From contig NZ_BLYC01000001.1 in assembly GCF_019721995.1 (NCBI RefSeq), positions 62,001 to 126,000 of the forward strand: 64,000 nt of DNA, in the 5' to 3' direction. Numbering within the stretch: position 1 is the first letter of the stretch; the number at the start of each line of letters is the position of its first letter. Below, piece after piece: positions 57,298 through 64,000 of this stretch. The stretch is from Bathymodiolus japonicus methanotrophic gill symbiont (lineage in GTDB: Bacteria > Pseudomonadota > Gammaproteobacteria > Methylococcales > Methylomonadaceae). A program made the position numbers and the translations under genes. The notes under the pieces are model-generated. The model was not told where the DNA came from, did no database searches, and saw only the letters and a program-made list of their open reading frames with translations.

Positions 57298-58725
57298 TAG
57301 TTTCTCAGATAAATAATTTCCAAATTTGGAGCGCTTAAACTTAGGCGGTAACAACGAAATCTTCCCGCAATTTTTGCATAACACAAATCACTTTACTGGC
57401 ATCATGCATATAAGTGTTAAAAGTTTGCACAACTGAATCATGAAGATCTTCAAAAGTTTTAAAATACTTCATATGAGTCGAATCGCGTTTCGTATTTTTC
57501 CATAATTTCTCAATCGGATTAAAATCCGGCGAGAACGCAGGGAGACGTTCTACTGTCAAACGATCTACATTAGCTAACTTAAATTCCTTAATAACACCGC
57601 TTCCATGATACGGGGCACCATCTTCAATTAGAATAATCTTGCCTTTATAATAAGCCAGCAATTGTGTTAAAAACTCAACATAGCTTTCACCATTAAAACG
57701 CCCAGATGTTTCAGCGTGTTGTAATATCATTGGCTTATAACTCTCGATTAAGACGTTGTCGGCAATAGAATATATCGCTTCCATAAAAAGCTTCTGTGTT
57801 GGATATTTCTCATTTTTTAAGCTTTTAAGAATAGCTAAAAATTCTTGAGGCAGCCCAGCTTCTTTTAAAAGTCTAAGTGACTTTGGTTTTATCTCATAAG
57901 CCAATGATTCTCGGTATTGAAAACTCCCTCCTTCGAGTTCGATCGTACCAAACATTTTCAACCCTTTTCGAATCCCTGATGTTTTCACTGTGGGTTGCTC
58001 TCCTATTGGAGCCCAGGTTCGTGCCAATGAACCCCACATAGCAAATGACACCTCATCACCGAATAAAACGACACTCTTTTCTTCTACCGCCTTTTCCATA
58101 ATGGCAGGCAATGTTTCTTCCAGCCACGTTTTTCTTTCAAGCTCGTACTTTTCTTCTTCTTGGCGATCAGTCACAAAACGAGCTTTTTGATAACTGAAGC
58201 CCAGTTTTTTCATTAGGCTTGATAAATAGTTCAAGTTATAACGAACTTCAAATTTTAACCAAATAAGCTCGGCAATCATCGCAGTATTCCATATTCCACA
58301 ATGAAATCCATTGTCTTCTGGGCCTTTCTTTATCAACTCAACCAATTTATTTTTCTGGTCTTTAGTTAACTTTGACTTCCGACCACGTCCTTGATAGTGT
58401 TGCCCTATTAACCAACCGACACCTTTATGCATGAATGTTTTCAGCCAATTTATAATGGTTTTTTCACAGACTCACATTAGGCGTGCTATTTCTTTGATTC
58501 CCATGCATTCACTGAACCAGAGTAGAGCTTGAGTTAATCGATATAAACAAATATTACTTAGCTTGAGAGCTGTCGCCATATTTTTTTTTAGTCGGTCTAC
58601 AATTGACTTTGAAAAAGTGAGGGATACCATTTTTGACTGTTTCCGTTAGTGTTGGGACGAAAATTATAAGCCAGTTTCCCCTCTGTCGTTTTTGTTTGTT
58701 CGGAAATTAATTTTCTGAAAGTCTA
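57298..58725 (-). mobile_element. IS630-family element inserted in IS30
   Basis: Imperfect inverted ends TAGTTTCTCAGATAAATAAT and, on the other strand, TAGACTTTCAGAAAATTAAT, flanked by TA on both sides (57296-57297, 58726-58727), the family target. Length about 1.43 kb. Confidence 0.85.
57341..58630 (-). pseudogene. IS630-family transposase with one in-frame stop
   Basis: The full frame from the ATG at 58630 is 430 codons, with a single TGA at codon 53 (58472-58474) in the N-terminal helix-turn-helix region (GIKEIARLM, stop, VCEKTIINWL). Downstream of it an ATG at 58432 opens 363 residues with the DDE core: VVLFGDEVSFAMWG, IILIEDGAPYHGSG and the final Glu in DFNPIEKLWKNTKR. This copy lacks R260 and supplies the empty site for copy 2. 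Confidence 0.9.
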
Positions 58726-59027
58726 TAGGTGTGTATAGCTCATTTGTAGCCTCTGTAAATTGTTTGGTAGCTGTTTACTTTACACCTATGTCTTGTCTTA
58801 ATTCAACAGGTGTTAGTCTAGCCAATACTTGCAGAGGGTTATGCACTTATTATACGAATTCAGGTCTTTTAATAAGCCTAATGCAATCTCTGTTTTGGTC
58901 GGGTAGGCACTGTCACGTTCAGGCTTAATAGGCCGATCTTTTTCTGCTATACCGCTCTTTTTCAACCGTTTATCTTCTTTATCCCACTGCTTTAAGGCTG
59001 GATCCGGCATATAAAAGAAAAAACCGA

Positions 59028-59322
59028 TCGGGGAGTCGCTATTTTTGCGAAAGCTTGTTTTGGGCATCCCAGCCCAAGCAAGCAGCAAAAACTTAACGCG
59101 ACCACTTATGCCTCCGGCGGCCCCGATTCGTCCTCGTCACCTCGTCCCGACCCAACAAGGGGTCGGAACATAGGCTCCAAATGACTTGACGCCGTGTCGG
59201 ATGGCCTTTTATTTTGTCTCCACCTTCGCTAACGCTCAGACTCCGACAAAACAACGGCCCTACGGCTATCGCGGACTAAAAATCATCACTTCGCTTAGGC
59301 TCCGTTTCCCTGATTTTCAGCG
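59028..59322 (+). mobile_element. R295 structured repeat, copy 5 (in IS-A transposase)
   Basis: A complete 295-bp copy, forward. Excision rejoins accga/cagg and restores the transposase codons TVPVGFFFY. Confidence 0.92.
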
Positions 59323-59487
59323 CAGGCACTGTAATGGATGAGGTAACTAGCAGCAATAATACTATCGTTTGTCCATTAACATAACCGCCGGAGCCTTTGT
59401 GTTTCTGTTTGTAAACCTTATAAATACGTTTTGTAGACTTAGATCGTGCTCGGTCTGATTCATCAAAGGCCAACACACCTTCAGTAA

Positions 59488-59986
59488 CTGAAGTTTCCCA
59501 ATTATTGATTGGGGAGTCGCTATTTTTGCGAAAGCTTGTTTTGGGCATCCCAGCCCAAGCAAGCAGCAAAAACTTAACGCGACCACTTATGCCTCCGGCG
59601 GCCCCGATTCGTCCTCGTCACCTCGTCCCGACCCAACAAGGGGTCGGAACATAGGCTCCAAATGACTTGACGCCGTGTCGGATGGCCTTTTATTTTGTCG
59701 CCACCTTCGCTAACGCTCAGACTCCGACAAAATAACGGCCCTACGGCTATCGCGGACTAAAAATCATCACTTCGCTTAGGCTCCGTTTCCCTGATTTTCA
59801 GCGGTAGCTGAAATACACAATGCTGGTGTATCGAGGTTTATTTTAGGTGGTTTTGCCATGTTTATAGCAAACCCCTACTTAATTCCCCTTAGGCAATAGC
59901 ATTTGAAACGAATGAAAAGACTATTTTTTTCATATAGTTGTAGCATAGTTTCAATTTTACCATAAATAATTATTGGGAAACTTCAG
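59488..59986. mobile_element. MITE-B copy inside IS-A, with R295 inside it
   Basis: 499 bp with intact MITE-B ends and a 9-bp duplication CTTCAGTAA at 59479-59487 and 59987-59995. Removing the R295 leaves a 204-bp MITE. Removing the MITE and one duplication restores the IS-A frame. Confidence 0.93.
59509..59803 (+). mobile_element. R295 structured repeat, copy 6 (in MITE-B)
   Basis: A complete 295-bp copy, forward. The empty site attga/gtagc is seen in the other MITE-B copies. There is no duplicated base. Confidence 0.94.
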
Positions 59987-60363
59987 CTTCAGTAATGCCA
60001 TAACGTTTTAAAATTAAGACCACACTCACCCGTAGCAACCAGTCCCAGGGTATACTTGCTTTACGAAACACCCAGGATAATGCGGCTACTTTGCAATCTC
60101 CAAGGCTTGCTCGCTCAAACTTAGCCCAGCAAACAGAGTTCATTAGCAGTATGCCCGTTAAACAAGTGCCCAACCAAGCGGCTTGAATCCGTGTCAAAGC
60201 GGCTCCGGGTTTTAGCTGATTGAGCGCATCATTTAAATCGTCAATATAGCTTTGGATAAAGGTGGCTGGGGCATTCATTAACATGGGCTTACACCGATAA
60301 AATTACAACAACCTCAGAATACCTGATTTTACCTTCTCAATATCAAAAACTTGAACATCGAGT

Positions 60364-60525
60364 GAGAGCAAGCAAGCCTGTATTAATGATGCAATACGTT
60401 CGACGCAACGGTTTGAAGGCATTAAGGGATTAATTTCCTTCGATGAAACAGGCAAGGCTCATCGCTCACTGTTTATAAACAGGTTCGAGAATGGGCAACT
60501 GAATTTTATAGTTCAGGTTTTTTAG
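60364..60525 (+). pseudogene. C-terminal remnant of a periplasmic amino-acid-binding receptor
   Basis: An open frame directly after the IS-A end reads DAIRSTQRFEGIKGLISFDE then TGKAHRSLFINRFENGQL and stops at 60525. The pattern 'FEGIKGLISFDETG' matches the C-terminal part of LivJ-type (Peripla_BP_6) branched-chain amino-acid receptors of ABC transporters. The rest of the gene has been removed by the IS-A events. Confidence 0.6.
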
Positions 60526-60685
60526 CTAAGGCGCAAAACAAATCTACCCATATTGCGCAGGATTTTTGTTTGTCTTCAAGGCGTATAAATAGGCGCATAG
60601 CTAGCTACGAAACTATTTCTACAACGCAGAAGACGGACAAAAAAACCTGCATGGTGGGTGGGTTATTTATTGCGAGTTGCCTTAA
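60526..60685. mobile_element. MITE-C copy 3
   Basis: About 160 bp, starting directly after the stop codon of the receptor remnant and ending TTGCGAGTTGCCTTAA. Shares TGCGCAGGATTTTTGTTTGT and CAACGCAGAAG segments with the other copies. Confidence 0.7.
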
Positions 60686-60748
60686 TACCGGTCTGATGTG
60701 ATTTGCGATAATGGCTTATTCAGAAATTCAATTATTTAACTTAAAACA

Positions 60749-61603
60749 ATGACGCTAATGCAAAAAAAAATCTTATTAAGCATGATATTGCTACAGGGCT
60801 GCAGTCATACTTCGGATAACATGACTGCGGCAGAGCAATTAATAGAGCCGCCTGATATTCGGCCTATCAGTGCAAACTTAAACAGCGGCAATCAGCAAAG
60901 GCGAAGCATGCAAAATTCATTATATGGCGACCAGTGGCAGCTAATCAGTTACTTCGCAGAGCAGGGGATGAAAGCTGTTTTAGCAGACACTGTGGTGAGT
61001 ATTGAGTTTGCAGAAAATAAAATATCGGGTAGTACCGGGTGTAACCGTTATTTTGGGGCTTTTCAGTTCACAGGCTATGACAGCTTGAATATATCTCAGC
61101 CAGGCATGACCATGATGGCCTGTTCGGAGCCTATTGCAGTGCAAGAACAGCAATAAAATCTAGCGGATATTAAATTCTACCAGTTTCAAGATGATATCTT
61201 GCAATTGCTAGACGCAGAAAGACAGATGCTGCTGATATTTAAAAACCTGCCGGTACTCACATTAGAGCAAACAACGTGGCAGATGATAGGCATTAATAAT
61301 GGCAAGGGCGGCGTGCTCAGTAGCGCGCAAACCGGCAAGGCCAGCCTGCAATTTATTGATGGCAAATTGCAGGGCAATAGCTGCTGTAATTCCCTGACTG
61401 CCAGTTACCAGCTAAATGGCACTGCAATAACGATTGGCCCGGTTATCAGCACACGGAAATTTTGTACAGATAATGACCTAATGGTTCAGGAGCAGCAGTT
61501 ATTACAGGAGCTAACAAAAGTGACGCGCTACGAAATTCGTGCAAATCAACTACGCGTAGTCGATGCTAATGGCGCGTTAATGCTGAATCTCAAGCAGCGA
61601 TAA
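60749..61603 (+). pseudogene. Twin META-domain lipoprotein with a premature stop
   Basis: An N-terminal lipoprotein signal (ILLSMILLQGCSHTS) is followed by a first META domain (WQLISYFAEQGMKAVLADT, GSTGCNRYFGAF, MACSEPIAVQEQQ). A TAA at 61154-61156 stops it. The same frame continues NLADIKFYQFQDDILQLLD and a second META domain (TTWQMIGINNGKGGV, GNSCCNSLTASYQL, KFCTDNDLMVQEQQ) to 61603. Family members are secreted or outer-membrane proteins related to HslJ. A single nonsense change explains the split. Confidence 0.8.
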
Positions 61604-61676
61604 TTGCTGGGCGATTTTTTCTGTCGGTGCTTAGCATGTCGAAGTAACGGTTAAGCTGAAGTTTCTTAGAAATTCA

Positions 61677-63244
61677 TCAAGGAACCATTCGCAATAAAAC
61701 GGCTACCACCGAATTTACAGGGGAGCTGCTGTATTTGGGGCAAACCCTTTCAAAATCCGGATCCAAAGCCGCTTCGGCAATGATGCGGCGGATATCTGAA
61801 AATGCGAAACTGGCTCGCCCCTTCACTTTGTGCCGACGTTCCGGATCGGTTTTTAAACGATCCGCGTAAATCCACGTCAGCGTTGTTGCCATCATACAGA
61901 AGTTCAAATGGTTGGTCACTGCCTGCGCATTTCGACACTGACTTTTCTGACTCCCTATGTCTTGCTTGAGCTCTTTGAACCCGGATTCTATTTTCCATCG
62001 CGCACCATAATACTCAATAATCTGTGTGACGGATAAACTTAGATCGGTCGTAAACAAAGCAATCCACTGTGTGCGACGAAACACCCAGACAACCTGAACG
62101 GGTCGTTTCAATGTTTTCAGCATGACAACGCGACTATAAGCCCTGACTTCACGCTGTTTTCCATAGAGATTCACGGTATACGATCGGGCCTTTTGTTGTA
62201 CTTTTTTTGCCATGTCTGTGGCTGACCTCAGACGCTGCCCGTACTTTTTATTCCGCCCCCTCTGCTTGGGTTTTCTTTTTTCTGGACGATCGTACAGTAC
62301 ATTATTGCACCTTAACCTAGAGAGAATATTAAACCGGCTTCCGATAGCTTTGTAAACAGGCTTCCATAGGCCATTGTTGCCAAACCAGCTATCAGTGACT
62401 GTCAATATCGGAGCGGTGGAAAAATGTTCTGCAATTGCAATCAGCATTTGAGCCGCCTGAGTCATCTTGGTCTGGAAAGGAACGACTTCCCCTCTTATCG
62501 TGGCGGTTTCTTTTTTTGCCTGAATTGTTTTTAAGGGCAGATAAAATCGGAAATCTAAAAATAAGCACGCCCAGCGACCGCTGAAAATCAGGGAAACGGA
62601 GCCTAAGCGAAGGTGGAGACAAAATAAAAGGCCATCCGACACGGCGTCAAGTCATTTGGAGCCTATGTTCCGACCCCTTGTTGGGTCGGGACGAGGTGAC
62701 GAGGACGAATCGGGGCCGCCGGAGGCATAAGTGGTCGCGTTAAGTTTTTGCTGCTTGCTTGGGCTGGGATGCCCAAAACAAGCTTTCGCAAAAATAGCGA
62801 CTCCCCGACTTTGACCTGTTTCAGCAACCCTACCGACACAATATTTTGTGCCCATGGATATTTGCTTTGATTCGATTTGGCCGCGTGGTCAAAAATGGCT
62901 TCACAGCCGAAGATATTTTTGCCTACTTTAGTGATAATGGAGTCATCCAGTGCAACCAATATGCGCCCATCTGTTTCAGGAGACGGAATCAGCTCCCAGA
63001 TAGTTTTCCACAGCCCAGCCCACGGCAAAGTTGAAGAAGCCATGAAAGTGTAAACGCGCTTATTCTTGATCTCAAACCCAAACAGCGTATCAAGGCAACG
63101 CCAAAGATTAGATGTCATCGACGACGTAAAGGGAACGATAATAGACGGGATCGTGTAAACAAACAGAGAGGCTCGTTCGCGGCCTAAAGTGGTTTTGGAA
63201 AAATGATCTTGAAACGGAAGTAAAGTATCGCGTAAAATGAACAT
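61677..63244 (-). pseudogene. IS-B transposase (IS4 family), split by an R295 remnant
   Basis: The N-terminal part starts at 63244 (MFILRDTLLPFQDHFSKT) and runs to SVGLLKQVK. The R295 remnant follows. The C-terminal part resumes GRWACLFLDFRFYLPLK and ends at 61677 (VAVLLRMVP). DDE residues are in VALDDSIITKVG, LTVTDSWFGNNG and the Y-x2-R-x3-E-x6-K signature YGARWKIESGFKELK. Joining across the insert gives an exact frame. Confidence 0.9.
62579..62808 (-). mobile_element. R295 structured repeat, copy 7, internally deleted (in IS-B)
   Basis: A 230-bp reversed copy with both R295 ends. About 65 bases are lost between two GCGAA-type repeats, removing one of its hairpin arms. Empty site caaag/gtcgc restores the IS-B frame. 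Confidence 0.9.
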
Positions 63245-63570
63245 GAATGAGGCCGGTTTGTTTGTATAATCAATGTGTTAGAAACTTTCATTATACAGTG
63301 AAACCAGGCCTCATTAACGATTAATCTGTTGTTTTTAAAAAGAATTCAAGGCTTTTAGTCAACGGAATTCCATCGATATTAGCAATATCTAATATTTCAG
63401 AAAAATAAGCATTAGCTGATATTCTTATGCTTTAAAAACTAGGAAACTTCAGACGGTTAAGCAGTGTAACTAAAGTAATCAGGTGCAATACAAAATTTAA
63501 ATTGATAATGGAATAATCACCACCGAGCCTGTATTATTAAGCACTTAATTCTAAGTCGAGTGTTTGTGCT

Positions 63571-63957
63571 ATGGAACAGAGAAGAAGACCGCTTTCACCT
63601 CATTTGCAAGTGTATAGATTACCCCTGACTGCAGTGGTGTCGATGACGCATAGAATGACTGGGGTATTGTTAGCAGCCGGGTTGATGTTATTTGTAGTGA
63701 GTCTGGCCGTGCTTCAATGTGGTGCCAGTAGCTTTGAATCTATGCAGTCTGTTATATTGCAGCCTTTAGTCAGCGTAGCAATCTGGATGATGGTCTATGC
63801 CTTGTTCTTTCATATGTGTCATGGCGTTCGCCATTTATTCTGGGATGCAGGTGAGGGCTATGAAAAACCCCTAATGAATTACTATATTATATTGGAGCTT
63901 TTTGCCTCGGTTATTCTAACCGGGATCAGTTACTTATTTGTTCAGTTAGGGAGTTAA
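63571..63957 (+). CDS. sdhC: Succinate dehydrogenase cytochrome b556 subunit
   Basis: A 128-residue membrane anchor of complex II that carries heme b and helps form the quinone site. The signature RRRPLSPHLQVYRLPLTAVV and SMTHRMTGVLL, the heme-ligand His in FHMCHGVRHLFWD and three membrane helices match SdhC. It starts a probable sdhCDAB operon that continues past the window. Confidence 0.95.
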   Translation: MEQRRRPLSPHLQVYRLPLTAVVSMTHRMTGVLLAAGLMLFVVSLAVLQCGASSFESMQSVILQPLVSVAIWMMVYALFFHMCHGVRHLFWDAGEGYEKPLMNYYIILELFASVILTGISYLFVQLGS

Positions 63958-63960
63958 ATA

Positions 63961-64000
63961 TGAGTTATCAAACTCCTTTGGCACGAGCACGAGGCCTGGG
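63961..64000 (+). CDS. sdhD: Succinate dehydrogenase membrane anchor subunit D, start only
   Basis: Three bases after the sdhC stop, an ATG opens a frame reading MSYQTPLARARGLG, the usual beginning of SdhD (PLARxRGLG). The gene continues past the window end. Confidence 0.8.

Larger units (their letters stand above)
56061..58743 (-). pseudogene. IS30-family transposase, split by IS630 and R260
   Basis: The start codon at 58743 gives MSYTHL, then IS630 occupies 57298-58725. Without it the frame continues CPEERYYIEIELKKGTSQNK and NISREIKRNTGQRGYRHKQA (the IS30 helix-turn-helix). The catalytic core follows (GGWEADTIIGKNHKGAIVTL, TFDNGKEFTLH, FATPYSSWERGQNENANGL with the catalytic Glu). R260 interrupts at 56181-56440, after EVFIA. 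The C-terminus VDKLNSRPKKCLNYKTPYEV follows in frame once it is removed. Confidence 0.92.
56056..58806 (-). mobile_element. IS30-family element inserted in IS-A
   Basis: Approximate ends are TGAATTCAAGTCATAAG on the left and TTGAATTAAGACAAGACAT on the other strand at the right. It contains one IS30 transposase gene broken by an IS630 and an R260. End positions are uncertain by a few bases. Confidence 0.75.
55260..60284 (-). pseudogene. IS-A transposase, in five pieces
   Basis: Pieces in coding order: 60284-59987 (MLMNAPATFIQSYIDDL to KRYGITE); 59487-59323 (EGVLAFDESDRARSKSTKR to TSSITVP); 59027 to about 58810 (VGFFFYMPDPALKQWDKE); then, beyond IS30, about 56050-55260. The last piece carries the IS4 signature YTLRWLIEVSFEDWK. 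The joins across MITE-B (ITEGVLAF) and across R295 (ITVPVGFFFY) are exact. A frameshift near 58840 and an in-frame TGA near 56028 add to the damage. Confidence 0.8.
55214..60363 (-). mobile_element. IS-A, IS4-superfamily element filled with nested insertions
   Basis: Ends CTCGATGTTCAAGTTTTT (55214) and its complement (to 60363), as in MITE-A. One degenerate transposase is spread over the whole 5.1 kb. Inside lie IS30 (with IS630 and R260), an R295, and a MITE-B that itself holds an R295. The left flank TTATA is not repeated on the right (TGAGA), so the present ends may come from two copies. Confidence 0.82.
61656..63452 (-). mobile_element. IS-B, IS4-family element, probable autonomous partner of MITE-B
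   Basis: Ends CTGAAGTTTCTTAG and, on the other strand, CTGAAGTTTCCTAG, with a 9-bp duplication ACGGTTAAG at 61647-61655 and 63453-63461. Total 1797 bp, about 1567 bp without the R295 remnant. It shares the terminal CTGAAGTTTC and duplication length with MITE-B. Confidence 0.88.

Noticed and set aside
8987-62808. R elements as integron attC cassettes or CRISPR repeats
   Set aside because: They are scattered singly, not in arrays; no integrase core-site heptamers (GTTRRRY) at the borders, and no regular spacers or cas genes.

Overview
The window is a piece of a gammaproteobacterial chromosome with heavy mobile-DNA load. The host genes are typical of Gammaproteobacteria: cysJ, gltB, xseA, hslR, lpxH, cysS, glnA-glnL-glnG, mlaA, rnt, pyrC, aspS, nadA and sdhC. 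A stand-alone methenyl-THF cyclohydrolase (fchA), an alginate-export-type porin and a TusB/two-cysteine DsrC pair would suit a type I methanotroph or a related sulfur-active gammaproteobacterium. That placement is inference; no methane oxidation gene is present. Host DNA is moderately AT-rich, while the small dispersed elements are visibly richer in G+C.

Layout. 1-7.5 kb: cysJ and an unusually long gltB. 8.2-11.2 kb: an IS3-family element broken up by IS630 and IS4 pieces. 11.3-13.7 kb: TonB receptor. 14.2-15.6 kb: a 3-hydroxyisobutyrate-dehydrogenase-like gene carrying two small insertions. 15.6-22.5 kb: compact housekeeping block (ybjQ, M23 peptidase, xseA, gdx/sugE, tusB, dsrC, hslR, rhodanese, RCK ion channel). 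22.5-27.1 kb: a small Cys-rich gene split by a MITE, lpxH, cyclophilin, cysS, fchA and three tRNA genes (Pro, Arg, His). 27.1-31 kb: DUF4338 relic and an IS4-family element. 31.1-36.9 kb: glnG, glnL, glnA and a broken OmpA-type lipoprotein. 36.9-47.2 kb: porin, aspC, broken msrA, transporters, methionine-salvage genes mtaD/mtnA, cysZ, rnt. 47.3-55.1 kb: mlaA, an IS4-family element, pyrC, fmdB-type gene, aspS, nadA. 55.1-63.5 kb: deeply nested mobile elements with fragments of host genes. 63.6 kb to the end: sdhC and the start of sdhD.

The most striking feature is a set of about 20 small structured repeats in three related classes, named here R260, R280 and R295 by length. R260 and R280 share one end (CAGGCGCGCC). 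R280 and R295 share the other end (TGATTTTCAGCG). All three end in CAGCG, and they look modular. They sit in both orientations inside transposase genes, host genes, MITEs and one another. Wherever the empty site can be seen in a second copy, or inferred from the reading frame, removing the element restores the target to the base, with no target-site duplication. Every classical IS or MITE in the window whose target duplication can be checked makes one (IS4-family copies 8 bp; IS-B 9 bp; MITE-B 7-9 bp; MITE-A 5 bp; IS630 TA). No gene in the window obviously mobilises the R elements. They have broken, or landed next to, genes for a dehydrogenase, MsrA, a lipoprotein (exactly in its lipobox) and NtrB.

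The nitrogen genes (gltB, and glnA with ntrB/ntrC) describe GS-GOGAT assimilation and its control. cysJ, cysZ, TusB, DsrC and the rhodanese point to sulfate assimilation and sulfur relay. mtaD with mtnA describes methylthioadenosine salvage.
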